The notes beneath the pieces are model-generated. The model was not told where the DNA came from, made no database searches, and saw nothing but the letters and a program-made list of their open reading frames with translations. A stretch of DNA of 64,000 nucleotides from Pseudomonadota bacterium (lineage in GTDB: Bacteria > Chloroflexota > UBA5177 > JAJPKF01). The position numbers and the translations under genes were made by a program. The stretch lies in NCBI GenBank assembly GCA_021323865.1, contig JAJPKF010000030.1, forward strand, positions 1-64,000, in the 5' to 3' direction. This document shows, in pieces, positions 37,101-45,690 of the stretch (its first letter is position 1; the number at the start of each line of letters is the position of its first letter).

Positions 37101-37777
37101 ATCTCGAGCGCGGGGTCGGCGTCGCTCGGGAGCTCGCAGGCGTGTTGCACGCCAGCCAGCCACTGCGAATTCTGGCCCAACTCGAGATCAGTCAGGGCCG
37201 ATTCGACCGGGCAGCGGAGCTGCTGGCGGAGGGCCAACGCATGACCGCCGAAGCATCCACGGAGCAATCACGGCAGTTGATGGAGGGAGCCATGGCGATG
37301 TTGGATTCTGCCCTGGACCGGCACGAATCCACCATCACCCGGCTCGCGCCGATTTGGCGTGTTGACGGGCGGGTCCCCGACACCTTTACGGCGCTCTCCT
37401 TGGCCGAGGCGTACCTGGGCATGGGGGACGAGGAGAGCCGCGGGCAGGCAGAGGAAGTGGTCCGGGAGACAGAGGCCGGGGCGGAGGGCAATCGCATCGA
37501 GACGGCCTACGTTCTCCGGGTCAAAGGTGATCTGCGGGTTGCGCAGAACCGAATGCAGGAGGCGGAGCTCTGCTTCCACGAGGCCTTGAAGGAGGCGCGA
37601 ACGCTGTCATTTGCCTGGCTGGAAGCCCTGACACTGCTCGACTACGGGCGAGCTCTGACCGGCACAGGGCGGCTGGCCGAAGGGGTGATACATCTCGAGG
37701 CCGCAGCCTGCCGGTTCCACGAGCTGGGCGCGGAGCACCTGGAGCGGAAGGCGAGGGAGGCCCTCGCCGCAGCCTGA
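34160..37777 (+). CDS. BTAD/AAA/TPR transcriptional regulator (SARP-LAL-like)
   Basis: A large regulator of about 1205 residues. The N-terminal winged helix of OmpR/SARP type reads RIHLMGGLRVEVAGRRL and REQVMEALWPDLSPDSAERSL. A bacterial transcriptional activator domain follows (DWSGPRREQIEDLYHQLRLAL, FQLCREALREELGVEPEPET). The AAA/STAND-like ATPase has Walker A LLTGEPGIGKTRLAEEL and Walker B LVVVIDDLHSADAATI. The C-terminal half is a helical TPR-like repeat array. SARP-type wHTHs bind direct repeats 11 bp apart just upstream of the -10, which is the geometry seen at 37812, 38079 and 45645. The start is uncertain (34112, 34160 or 34193). Confidence 0.88.
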   Translation: MLLRSTELIRDMEPKTSSPFDSRGLSSAGRGDSTALADGARAQLESPVSSGASGVRIHLMGGLRVEVAGRRLQDRDWERPTARRLVELLAVTAGHRLHREQVMEALWPDLSPDSAERSLRTALHRARRALDVGSDSGSSCLPQQAGIIVLLCDWIDADAFEAATRGAMETHDAGRLAAALELYGGEVLPEERYSDWSGPRREQIEDLYHQLRLALAEQLESRGDIGGAIEQMRQALARRPADEATHRALMRAYLLAGRGHDAIRQFQLCREALREELGVEPEPETVLLQQELLAGRGRAGPEAATTAVPPPIRQSADLPLIGRQRAIDLLTSLLQRAREGRGGMMLLTGEPGIGKTRLAEELARTAAHDGDIVLWGAAYDAVERLPYGPFVEALESGREREGLTALLSGYPYLLALADPAAGGLTQPSSTSNSAVEQRRVLMEAERILDRLTPEGRALVVVIDDLHSADAATIALLRHLAQRAADRGWLILGTYRDEEAPPGSDLHGLTQSLVRRKLCSRIFLLRLARDEAASMVEALLGDRAAVASEVVDVLYELTLGNPLFLRELVSSLVGRNRLRVAGDTWEIAEDHEIEPPREVSDLVTAKLHAMNPASVRLIHLASAAGMQFTFGDLREASDATDEELLDALDEALAQKFVEERGTGYAFGHPLIRAGVYRTLSPERRRRLHDQIAEATERLRPQDAGTLAYHFSRSHAPERARPYLELAGDRAAQVHAADVAASHYRELMVLAEEYGTPADVARSRVKLARQLQSRGRYEEAIELLDAAIAWYRQVDERAALAEAATLLGFAYQRHGRSAEGEAAVEPIRQLLEDDDPIAELAALLVSLSVLRMGQGKYEEGLKIADRARVLAQRFGLDAVAGDAEMRQGTALFLLGRLKEGAVALERAVVKLEASDNRTSLLSGVYNLANINFLMGKPKESLSQFRHALKIGEEIGDPNLISLALAALGNLLTFLGRCDEARTHLERGVGVARELAGVLHASQPLRILAQLEISQGRFDRAAELLAEGQRMTAEASTEQSRQLMEGAMAMLDSALDRHESTITRLAPIWRVDGRVPDTFTALSLAEAYLGMGDEESRGQAEEVVRETEAGAEGNRIETAYVLRVKGDLRVAQNRMQEAELCFHEALKEARTLSFAWLEALTLLDYGRALTGTGRLAEGVIHLEAAACRFHELGAEHLERKAREALAAA

Positions 37778-37811
37778 CGGCCAGATCGGCATCTCCGACT
37801 GGGTCGGCTGT

Positions 37812-37844
37812 GTAACGGTCTCGTAACGCTCTCTCTGGTACACT
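37812..37844 (+). promoter_or_regulatory. candidate regulated promoter 1 (11-bp direct repeat plus -10)
   Basis: GTAACG at 37812-37817 and again at 37823-37828, exactly 11 bp apart, are followed by 10 nt and TACACT (37839-37844) as a -10-like hexamer. The same geometry occurs at 38079 and 45645. It starts 35 bp after the stop of the BTAD regulator and 30 bp before a ribosome-site-bearing short ORF. Confidence 0.5.
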
Positions 37845-37873
37845 GCCCTCGTCAACGATCCGCGGAGGCCCGA

Positions 37874-37981
37874 ATGGATGCGTGCCGACATCCGGCCGCG
37901 AACCTCGCAATACTCGCCCCAGATTTGGCTCCCGACACCGTCGGCCGGTCAGGCTGCGTGCTGTGGCCAGCGTATCACTAG
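37874..37981 (+). CDS. candidate 35-residue small protein
   Basis: A short frame beginning at ATG 37874 and ending in TAG. A GGAGG ribosome site sits 5 nt upstream, and promoter-like site 1 lies 30 bp further up. The predicted peptide has two Cys (MDACRHP near the start, GRSGCVLWPAYH at the end) and no clear membrane segment. I recognise no family. It could be a real small protein, a leader peptide for the giant downstream gene, or chance; the well-placed ribosome site is the main support. Confidence 0.35.
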   Translation: MDACRHPAANLAILAPDLAPDTVGRSGCVLWPAYH

Positions 37982-38202
37982 GCGAGGGGCCAGATCCGCT
38001 CCTTCCGCGGGCGGTCGGGACTGCTGTCCTTTCTGGAGCCAACTCGGTTTCCAGCACTTTGGGCGGCCTGAACCGGGCGGTGACAAAACGGTGACGTCGA
38101 CCCGGTATGGTCCCTTCTGGAACTGACTCCTAACCGCCAGGCTCATGCCTGAGCCCGCTGTTGACCCAGCCGCACCTACCGAACTCGAGACGGAGGAGAC
38201 CG
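37982..38202. other. intergenic region upstream of the 2389-residue exoprotein gene
   Basis: Together with 37778-37873 this is about 425 bp between two large genes. It holds promoter-like sites 1 and 2 and the candidate small ORF. From 37982 to 38062 I see only GC-rich sequence with no feature. From 38117 a roughly 85-nt leader runs to the ribosome site GGAGGAG at 38192-38198. Confidence 0.5.
38063..38116 (+). promoter_or_regulatory. candidate regulated promoter 2 (duplicated 54-bp element, copy A)
   Basis: Contains GGTGAC at 38079-38084 and 38090-38095 (11-bp period), then 10 nt, then TATGGT (38106-38111) as the -10. The whole 54-bp block recurs at 45629-45682 with three mismatches, all transitions. 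OmpR/SARP-type regulators bind such repeats immediately upstream of the -10, and a gene for one (the BTAD protein) ends 285 bp upstream. Drives the 2389-residue exoprotein gene. Confidence 0.7.
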
Positions 38203-41200
38203 ATGAATCGAGCCGATCGATTCCGAGTATCAAGCACCCGAACAATCACGGCGTTGGCAGTGCTCGCGGTACTCGTTGCTTCATCGCCAGCCGCCGCGCT
38301 GGCCGGACAGCGACCCGGCGCAGCAGGCTCACTTCCCGGCCGGATCGATTCTCCGCCGAAGCCCGGCAATCGCTCCGTTACGGGACGGGTCGTGTCCACG
38401 ATCACGAACCGGCCGGTTGCCGGCGCCACGGTACATGCGATCGATCTCAGAACGGGCACCAGCGACACTACCCACAGCTCGCCGTCTGGTGCGTTCTCGA
38501 TGCGGATGGCGCTCCCGTCCTCCCACCCGAGGAGGAGTAGCTATCAGATCTCTGTCCGTGCCGACGGCTATTTTTCGACGGTTACGCACATTGCGGACCA
38601 GGGGCATGCCAGTCTCATGATTGCCCTGGGTCCGGATCGCGGCATCGTGGCCGGTATGGTTCGATGGGCAGACGGTCGTCCCGCGAGCAATCTGCCCATC
38701 CGGCTGGTGAGTGAGGCGACCGGCGCCACCCGTCGCCTCAGCACCGGTGCAAAGGGGCAATTTGCTTTGTCTGCCCCTGCCCTCCCGTCCCGCCACGCAA
38801 TCGATACCTACGAGCTGATCGCGGGAGCCCATGCCCAGACCCGCAGGTTCCTCAGGATTGCGCCGGGCAGGCGGGTGCACGCCGTCCTGACGCTGCCTCA
38901 ACATGGCGGATCGGGCCGACATCAGCTCCGTGCACTGGACGGGCCCGTCCAACCCACGCCGGTGCCGTCCTGCCCGAGCCAGGCGACCAAATGGACCGGA
39001 TCGGCCGGTGACGGTCAATGGGAGACGGCAGGGAACTGGAGCAATGGGGAGCCGTCGGCCACGGTTTATGCCTGCATATCGAAGGGAACGGCCACTGTCA
39101 CGGTCCATTCATCTGCTTCGGCAGCCGGATTGCTCTTGGGAAAGGGCGACAGCCTCCAGGTCCAATCGGGCGGGCTCACGTTGGGACCGAGCGGAGCACC
39201 ATCGGCGCTTCGCGGAGCGCTATCCGTAGGCAACGGCGCCGCCGTCACGGTCACCTCCGGCGCTCTTCTCCTGAACGCAAGCGGTGGCTCCATCGTCAAT
39301 CACGGCTCACTATGGGTCAGCGGTTCCTTTGAGCAGGATGCCGGGGCGATCGCGTCTGCTGCCGGCGATGTCCCTGTCGACCTACTCGACGGCTCTCGGC
39401 TGACCTTCGCGGGCACCGGTCCGGGCGCGTTCCGCGTATTCGATCCCAATGCTCAGAACAGCACCTACGGGATGAATCTGGCCGGCAACCTCGTCTCGGG
39501 TCAGTCCTTGGATATCGAGGTGAGCGGCATGACCTATGGAGTCACGCCGGTAACGACGGTCAATGCCGCCCGAAGTTTCACCAACGGCGGGACCATCACG
39601 GTCGGATTCACGGGAGGCTTCGATCATGACGGAAACGTACATGCGGAGCTGAAGCTGCCGTCTGGAGCCAGCTTGGTCAATACCGGAACGCTTACGCTGG
39701 CGAACGCTCCCAACGGTGCCGCCGGTCCAAGCATCTTCACCGGGAACCTCACCAATCAAGGTGGGGCCATCAACATCGGCTCTGCCAGCGGGCCGGCAAG
39801 CCTGGAATTTGCCGCGGGGGACACGGTACTCAATCAGGGCGCAATCACTATCGGTAACAGCTCGGAGGCGGCGGTCGCCATCGGCGCCACGCTCAAGAAT
39901 CAGGCCGGCGGCCTGATCACTAACGGTAATCAAGCGCAGCCGTCCTCGGGCGAGGCGGGACTGCTGGTGGCTGGCCACTTTGAGCAGGACGCCGGGAAGG
40001 TGGCGTCGGGCAGCGGGAACGGCCCCGTCGACCTACTGAATGGGTCGAGCATTCGCTTCGGCGGCACCGGAGCCGGCGCCTTCGAAGCGTTCGATCCCAA
40101 CGCCCAGAACAGCAGCCTCGGGGTCGAGATCGCGGGTGATATCGCCGCCGGCCAATCTCTGGACGTCGAGGTCCAGGGATTCACCTATGGGGTCAGTCCG
40201 ATCACGACCGTCACGGCGAAGGGAGGCTTCGTCAATGCCGGCATGATGACCATCGGCTTCTCGGGCGGCTTTGATCACGACGGGAATGCCCACGCCGAGC
40301 TGAAGCTGCCGGCAGGCGCGACCCTGGTCAATTCCGGAACGCTGGCAATGGCCAACGCTCCAACCAACGGAGCCGCGGGCCCCAGCATCATCTATGGGAG
40401 CCTGACCAACAAGGGCGGGTCCGTGAGTGTCGGGACCGCGAGCGGCCCCGCGAGTCTGGAGTTTGCGGGGGGCGACACCATCCGGAACCAGGGCTCGATA
40501 TCTGTCGCCACCGGCTCCGCCTTGACTCTGGAGGCGGGCACCCGCTTCTTCAATCAGGCCGGCGGGCTCATCTCGAGCAGCAATGATCCCCTATCAGAGA
40601 ACGGTGGCGTCGGATTCATGGACGCCGGAGCCTTCGAGCAGGATGCCGGTCGCGTCGCGAGCGGAGCGTCCGATGCCCCGGTCGACCTCCTGGATGGGGC
40701 CAGCCTCCATTTCCGCGGGACCGGAGCGGGCGCATTTGAGGTATTCGACCCAACGCTGTCATCGCAGAGCCCTACCATCACGCTCTCCGGAAACATTGCC
40801 AAGGGACAGTCGTTGCAAGCCGTCATCGAAGGTTTCGACTATGGCCGGGGGCCGATCACGACCATCAATGCCTCGGCAAGCTTTAGCAACGCCGGAACCA
40901 TCTCCGTCGCGTATGCCGGCGGCTTCGATCACGACGGCAACGCCCATCTGGTCCTTAGTCTCCCCACGGGAGGCACGCTGACAAACACCGGGACGGTTGA
41001 CATACCGGGAGCAGCGGGCAACGGAGCGCTCGGCGCAAATATTCTCGGGGCAAACCTGATCAACCAGGGTTCATTCACAGCCGGTCAAAACAGTCAGACC
41101 ACCGTGAACGGAGACGTTACCAATCTCGGCGTGATTTCGGTCGCCAGTCCGGCCCAGGTCGCCGTCGCGGGCAATCTCACCGATCTCTCGTCATCGACCA

Positions 41201-44200
41201 CGCGGGCGAATGTCCTTGCCACGCCATCGGGCGCTCCCCTGATCACGGTCCAGGGGACGGTCCATCTGGGGGGCACGCTCGACTTCCAAACCGATCCACA
41301 AGCCCAGCTGTCCTCCGGCCAGACGTTCCAGCTTTTGAACGGAGGCTCAGTGGTCAACGCCTTCGACTACGTCACCGGATTGTTCATCGGCAGCGACCTC
41401 GTTTATGACGTGACACAGGGGGCATCCACGCTGACCGCCTCGGTTACCTCAGAAACGGCATCGCCCGAGGCGTTCCGTTTGAATCCATCCGCCGGACCCG
41501 CAGGAAGCGTGGTGACGATCTTCGGCAGCGCCTTGCTGGGCACCACCAAGGTCGCCTTCGGCTCCAAGAACGCGCGCAGCTTCACGGTGATCTCAAGCAC
41601 CGAAGTCCAGGCAACCGCCCCGCCGGGAGCAGCGGGCTCATCGGTGCCGGTCACGGTGACGACCGCCAATGGAACGAGCCCCACCGTGGGCGCGCCCAAG
41701 TACATCTATGCCACGAAAGCGTCGGGATCGGCCGGATCGGCAAGCCTCAGGGTGACCGTCGACGACAGCACCGGCCATCGGCTTCCAAATGTGACCGTGG
41801 GCGTGGCGGACGCCTCAACCCGCAATCCGCTTGGCCTCATGGTCACCGACCGAAACGGCACCGGGACTGTCCACGGACTGAGCACGGGCGCGACGGTTGA
41901 AGTCAGCGCTCTCGGAACTCCGGCGCCCTACGGCCCCACGCGTGCCGACTTCGTACTTTCAGGCGGGCAAAACCTGCACACATTGACACTGGCCGTGGAG
42001 CCGCTCGTAAGCTCCGAATCATCGGCCAGGACCCCGGACGGCACCGCGCTCGCCATCTGGCCGCGAATCGTGCCCCAGCCAGGCACCCCGGTTCCGGGCG
42101 GAGGAAGTCTGTCCTCGAACGCAACGCTGGCGGACCTCGAGTTCTCGCTGCAGTGGAGCCAGGGTGATCGTTTGACGCTGAGCGGCGATACCGCGGGCAC
42201 AAAGGGATTCTGCGTCGACGGCAGCTGGAGCTTGGTCATCAGCGGTCCGGCACCGGCCACGACCCAACACACCCTGTCGGGATCGGGCTGTCCAGCCGCC
42301 GCGGGCCCTATAGACCTGCCCAAGGCGCTCGGTCTCACTCCCGGATCCTACGGCGGGGAGCTGACGCTCACTGCGCCAGCGGGCGCGACGACGGCCGGGG
42401 CGACCGACATCTATTTGCTGCCGGTTGCCGGCAAGGTGTCCAACCTTCGGGTCACTCCCGGGTCCTTGATCTCGCATGCACAGCTCGGTGGTTCGGCGAC
42501 GACGTCCGTGGGTCAAAGCACCACGCTGGCCGTGACCCTCGGCGGCCTGCCCCAGCCAGGGATCACCGGCTACCATGCCATCTTTGGCTTCGACCCTGCC
42601 GGCATAACCATTACTGGCGCCAGCTTCCCGACCGGATGGGGCGGAGGAGTTAGAAACAACTTTGCCAACGGCGACGGAGGCTTCGGCGAAGGCACGAGCA
42701 GCAGCCCGGAGAATGTCGGCGCCACCGTCCTCTCCTTCGAGGTCACCTGTGACCAGGCAGGAATCTGGCCGATCTCCTTCTCGGGCGACTACTGGCTTGC
42801 CCAATCCAATGCCGGCTATGCCGACGCGGTAGAGGGAAGCGCCACCGTCGTGTGCAATCCTCCCCCACCCAGCTCCACCACCAATCCCATCGGCGTGAGC
42901 ATCGACCCAACCGACGGAAGCGTCTCCTTGACCGTCACCGGGTCGAATCTTGGCGGCGCGGCCAAGGCAAAGCTCCTCAATAGCGCCGGGTCACTGACGA
43001 GCACCTCGAACGGCCTGGAAGCCACCGACTCCAGTCTCACGGCTCACTTTCCCGCCGCGCCCGCCGGGCTCTATGATCTCCAGGTTACCGATGCCCAGGG
43101 AAAGGTGCTCGCTCAGACATCCGGAACACCGTTCGAGGTCTCTCCCGCCCTGCCACAGTTCGGTATCGCGCAAACCGACATTCTCTCCAACGTCCCAGGA
43201 ATCAGCGCGGAGCACATCTTCCGGGTCACCAACACCGGAACGGTCGACGGGGTGGCCGTCATTGCCTTCACGTTCCCGTCATACGTGTCGCCTGAGCCCT
43301 TCTCCAATCTCGCGGGAGGCCCCCAAGGACCGGAGCTTCTCGTGCACGGCAAGACGCACGACGGCTGGGTTGAGTACGCCGCCATACCGGTGCCGGCCGG
43401 GCAGAGCGCCGATGTGACGTGGGGCGTGGATGTGCCGCCCGACGCCGTCTTCGGCACCCGGCACAGCGCCGCCGTGGGTATGCCCGTCGTCATGGTCACC
43501 AGCCTGGTCGGCCAGTTCACGGAAACGGAATGGCAGGCTGGTGACAGCAACCTAACGGCGAACGCCATCGTCGACAACGCCTTCAAGATCGGCCTGAGCG
43601 ACTACACCCTCGCGGCCGAGCACATCCTGGCGCTGCCGGCCGCCGATCAGCCGGCGTACCTGGAGGGATTACCCGACGGGAACCAGCGAGCCGGCCTCAC
43701 CGCCTTCATGACTGGATTGACGGATGCCGGCGTTCTCGCCGATGCCACGACTCACGGAAGAGTCACCGTGAATCCCTCGCCGAAAGAGAACGACCCCGAA
43801 TACTGCGGCCCCGGCTACTGCATCAAAATCGGTCCGGGCCACGCCAGCAATGCGCCCCAACCGGGTGACACCCTGAAGGACCCTATGGCCTCCTTCTTCG
43901 GCAACTTCACGCGGAATGCCGCACTGGCGACCGATGCCGGCCTGGCCGTGGATAGCGAACAAGCCCTGGGGAGCATGGGCGCTTCGGCTCCCCTGTATAC
44001 CCTCAGCGCGAAGGGCGCGTACATGACGGTCGGGGCAGGTGAGGCCTTCCATACGGGCTACCTCGTCACGCAGGCCTCGGCGACCGCGTCGGACACCGCC
44101 AAGGTGGACACGGTAACGGCGCTCGGCGATCCAGGCGTCGAGTCCGTCGATGCCTCCGCCTGGACCGCGGGGATGACTTCCATGCGTGTCCAGGCAGGGG

Positions 44201-45372
44201 CCAAGCTGCTGTTCTCGGCTCTACCGTTTGAGCAGCATGGGCTCATTACCCTCGACGAGCGCACCAAGGTCGGGAATGCCCACGACAACGTCGCCCAGGT
44301 GACGTTCGTGGGAGAGAGTCCGTCCCCGGGCTCCGCCGGGACACCTCCCGCTTCCGCGAGTCACGGGTCGCGCTCGCCCTACGCCTCCGCACAAGGCGTC
44401 ACGGGCACGACCGGCGTGATCAACGTGCCGCCCTCGCCGTGCGATGCCGTCGCCGGGCAGGGCGGGGCAAAGGGGATCGGCTGGACGCTCTTCAAGGATG
44501 CCGTGGGGCTCGGGCTGGGCCTCCTGATCGGCGGGCCGGTGGGAGTGGTGGTGTCCGTAATCGTGCTCGTGAGCCCGATTGGGCCGCCCGGCTTCTACGG
44601 TTCGGCAGGCAACGCGCTTTCCGCGGGCGCCGTGGGCAGCGACGTCATGGGGCTGGCGCTCGCCTCACTCTGCCCGCCGGTGGTCACGTCGCAAGACCCC
44701 AACGATATCCGGTCGATTCCGGCCGGCGCCCGTCATAAGGGATGGATCGTCGCGCAACCGATGACCTACCGGGTCGACTTCTACAACGAACCGAAGGCCA
44801 CTGCGCCGGCGTTCAACGTGGAGGTGAAGCTGCATCTCGATTCCCACCTGGATCCCGCCAGCGTGCAGCCTGGGCCGTCCTCATTCCCGGGAACCGAGTT
44901 CACCTTCGATCAGGCGACCCGGACGGTCACCTGGATTCTTCCCAACATCGACCTGCCGCCGGACACGAACCCGCCCAACGGCGAGGCATGGGTGAGCTTT
45001 ATGGCGAACCCGAAGGCGCACCTGAGGACCGGCACGAAGATCCGTGAGTCGGCAAGCGTTTTCTTCGACTACAACCCGCCGATCACGACCCCGACGTCCC
45101 TCAACACCATCGACGCCAAGGCGCCGAAGATCAAGCTGCACGTCGGGAAGCGGTCCGGTGGCGTCATCCACTTGAAATGGAAGTCGACCCGCAAGGTGCC
45201 GCTCCAGCTCTCCGAGGTCTTCGTTTCGGTCGGCGGCAGGCGCTTCCAGCCGGTGACGCAGACGCGCAAGCTCAAGTACACGTTCCACGTCAAGCAGGGG
45301 AAGAAGTACCGCTTCTTCGTCCGTGCCGTCGACGTGGCGGGGCTGTCCTCCAAGGCGCCGCCGCTCCGCTAG
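38203..45372 (+). CDS. giant exported multidomain repeat protein (2389 residues)
   Basis: The start at ATG 38203 is fixed by GGAGGAG 5 nt upstream; the signal peptide is ITALAVLAVLVASSPAAALA. The N-terminus has two carboxypeptidase-regulatory-like beta domains (GRVVSTITNRPVAGATVHAID, VRWADGRPASNLPIRLV). Three tandem repeats of about 218 residues start at FEQDAG around 39328, 39979 and 40633, sharing GPVDLLNGSS, GFTYGVSPITTV and GGFDHDGNAHAELKLP. An IPT/TIG domain follows (NPSAGPAGSVVTIFGSALL). A cohesin-like domain (ITGYHAIFGFDPAGITITGA), a TIG-like and DUF11-like region and a final Fn3-like domain complete the protein. No LPXTG or hydrophobic C-terminal anchor is seen. Probably a cell-surface or matrix protein. 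Confidence 0.88.
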   Translation: MNRADRFRVSSTRTITALAVLAVLVASSPAAALAGQRPGAAGSLPGRIDSPPKPGNRSVTGRVVSTITNRPVAGATVHAIDLRTGTSDTTHSSPSGAFSMRMALPSSHPRRSSYQISVRADGYFSTVTHIADQGHASLMIALGPDRGIVAGMVRWADGRPASNLPIRLVSEATGATRRLSTGAKGQFALSAPALPSRHAIDTYELIAGAHAQTRRFLRIAPGRRVHAVLTLPQHGGSGRHQLRALDGPVQPTPVPSCPSQATKWTGSAGDGQWETAGNWSNGEPSATVYACISKGTATVTVHSSASAAGLLLGKGDSLQVQSGGLTLGPSGAPSALRGALSVGNGAAVTVTSGALLLNASGGSIVNHGSLWVSGSFEQDAGAIASAAGDVPVDLLDGSRLTFAGTGPGAFRVFDPNAQNSTYGMNLAGNLVSGQSLDIEVSGMTYGVTPVTTVNAARSFTNGGTITVGFTGGFDHDGNVHAELKLPSGASLVNTGTLTLANAPNGAAGPSIFTGNLTNQGGAINIGSASGPASLEFAAGDTVLNQGAITIGNSSEAAVAIGATLKNQAGGLITNGNQAQPSSGEAGLLVAGHFEQDAGKVASGSGNGPVDLLNGSSIRFGGTGAGAFEAFDPNAQNSSLGVEIAGDIAAGQSLDVEVQGFTYGVSPITTVTAKGGFVNAGMMTIGFSGGFDHDGNAHAELKLPAGATLVNSGTLAMANAPTNGAAGPSIIYGSLTNKGGSVSVGTASGPASLEFAGGDTIRNQGSISVATGSALTLEAGTRFFNQAGGLISSSNDPLSENGGVGFMDAGAFEQDAGRVASGASDAPVDLLDGASLHFRGTGAGAFEVFDPTLSSQSPTITLSGNIAKGQSLQAVIEGFDYGRGPITTINASASFSNAGTISVAYAGGFDHDGNAHLVLSLPTGGTLTNTGTVDIPGAAGNGALGANILGANLINQGSFTAGQNSQTTVNGDVTNLGVISVASPAQVAVAGNLTDLSSSTTRANVLATPSGAPLITVQGTVHLGGTLDFQTDPQAQLSSGQTFQLLNGGSVVNAFDYVTGLFIGSDLVYDVTQGASTLTASVTSETASPEAFRLNPSAGPAGSVVTIFGSALLGTTKVAFGSKNARSFTVISSTEVQATAPPGAAGSSVPVTVTTANGTSPTVGAPKYIYATKASGSAGSASLRVTVDDSTGHRLPNVTVGVADASTRNPLGLMVTDRNGTGTVHGLSTGATVEVSALGTPAPYGPTRADFVLSGGQNLHTLTLAVEPLVSSESSARTPDGTALAIWPRIVPQPGTPVPGGGSLSSNATLADLEFSLQWSQGDRLTLSGDTAGTKGFCVDGSWSLVISGPAPATTQHTLSGSGCPAAAGPIDLPKALGLTPGSYGGELTLTAPAGATTAGATDIYLLPVAGKVSNLRVTPGSLISHAQLGGSATTSVGQSTTLAVTLGGLPQPGITGYHAIFGFDPAGITITGASFPTGWGGGVRNNFANGDGGFGEGTSSSPENVGATVLSFEVTCDQAGIWPISFSGDYWLAQSNAGYADAVEGSATVVCNPPPPSSTTNPIGVSIDPTDGSVSLTVTGSNLGGAAKAKLLNSAGSLTSTSNGLEATDSSLTAHFPAAPAGLYDLQVTDAQGKVLAQTSGTPFEVSPALPQFGIAQTDILSNVPGISAEHIFRVTNTGTVDGVAVIAFTFPSYVSPEPFSNLAGGPQGPELLVHGKTHDGWVEYAAIPVPAGQSADVTWGVDVPPDAVFGTRHSAAVGMPVVMVTSLVGQFTETEWQAGDSNLTANAIVDNAFKIGLSDYTLAAEHILALPAADQPAYLEGLPDGNQRAGLTAFMTGLTDAGVLADATTHGRVTVNPSPKENDPEYCGPGYCIKIGPGHASNAPQPGDTLKDPMASFFGNFTRNAALATDAGLAVDSEQALGSMGASAPLYTLSAKGAYMTVGAGEAFHTGYLVTQASATASDTAKVDTVTALGDPGVESVDASAWTAGMTSMRVQAGAKLLFSALPFEQHGLITLDERTKVGNAHDNVAQVTFVGESPSPGSAGTPPASASHGSRSPYASAQGVTGTTGVINVPPSPCDAVAGQGGAKGIGWTLFKDAVGLGLGLLIGGPVGVVVSVIVLVSPIGPPGFYGSAGNALSAGAVGSDVMGLALASLCPPVVTSQDPNDIRSIPAGARHKGWIVAQPMTYRVDFYNEPKATAPAFNVEVKLHLDSHLDPASVQPGPSSFPGTEFTFDQATRTVTWILPNIDLPPDTNPPNGEAWVSFMANPKAHLRTGTKIRESASVFFDYNPPITTPTSLNTIDAKAPKIKLHVGKRSGGVIHLKWKSTRKVPLQLSEVFVSVGGRRFQPVTQTRKLKYTFHVKQGKKYRFFVRAVDVAGLSSKAPPLR
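39328..41060 (+). repeat. three in-frame tandem repeats, about 652 bp each
   Basis: Copies begin near 39328, 39979 and 40633 (periods about 651 and 654 bp). Protein similarity is high across each unit: FEQDAG, PVDLLDG/NG, GTGxGAFxxFDP, GQSLD, GGFDHDGNxH. Copies 1 and 2 are closest; copy 3 diverges toward its end. They look like a structural module duplicated twice. Confidence 0.8.
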
Positions 45373-45395
45373 CGCGTCTCGTAGCTCTATCGAGG

Positions 45396-45429
45396 GGGTC
45401 GGGCTCGGATCCACATCGGAGCCCGACCC
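45396..45429 (+). terminator. hairpin after the giant gene, possible terminator
   Basis: GGGTCGGGCTC pairs with GAGCCCGACCC, an 11-bp stem with a 12-nt loop, 24 nt after the stop codon. No U-run follows, so termination strength is uncertain. The rest of 45373-45690 holds promoter copy B and nothing else recognisable. Confidence 0.5.
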
Positions 45430-45628
45430 GCCGACGCAAGCGGGAGTTGGACGGCTGCGTCGGCCTGCTCGTCCAGTTAGCCCGGTGCGGTCTGGAAAGG
45501 GCGTGATCGGACTCGGCCGGTAAGCGAGGGCGATGCCGAGTCCGACCCGGGTGACACCTTGCCAGGGTGGGCTTCCGACTCCGACTTGGTCAAGGTCCCG
45601 CACGTCCCCACGAATTCTCATGCCTTGT

Positions 45629-45682
45629 GCGGCCTAAACCGGGCGGTGACAAAACGGTGACATCGACCCGGTATGGTCCTTT
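45629..45682 (+). promoter_or_regulatory. candidate regulated promoter 3 (duplicated 54-bp element, copy B)
   Basis: Near-identical copy of 38063-38116. It has GGTGAC at 45645-45650 and 45656-45661, 10 nt, then TATGGT at 45672-45677. Transcription would start about 7 nt before the ATG at 45691. It therefore serves the TusA-like gene and probably the 1442-residue exoprotein 81 bp further on. Confidence 0.7.
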
Positions 45683-45690
45683 CGAGAGTT

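Noticed and set aside
36215-37267. 350-codon minus-strand ORF over the regulator's TPR region
   Set aside because: Shadow; the TPR helices are coherent only on the plus strand.
39328-41060. CRISPR or mobile-element explanation for the repeats
   Set aside because: The repeats are long, in frame and protein-coding; there are no short spaced direct repeats or terminal inverted repeats.
45396-45429. Attachment-site or origin reading of the GC-rich hairpin
   Set aside because: It is a simple inverted repeat after a stop codon; no integrase, DnaA-box cluster or AT-rich region is near.
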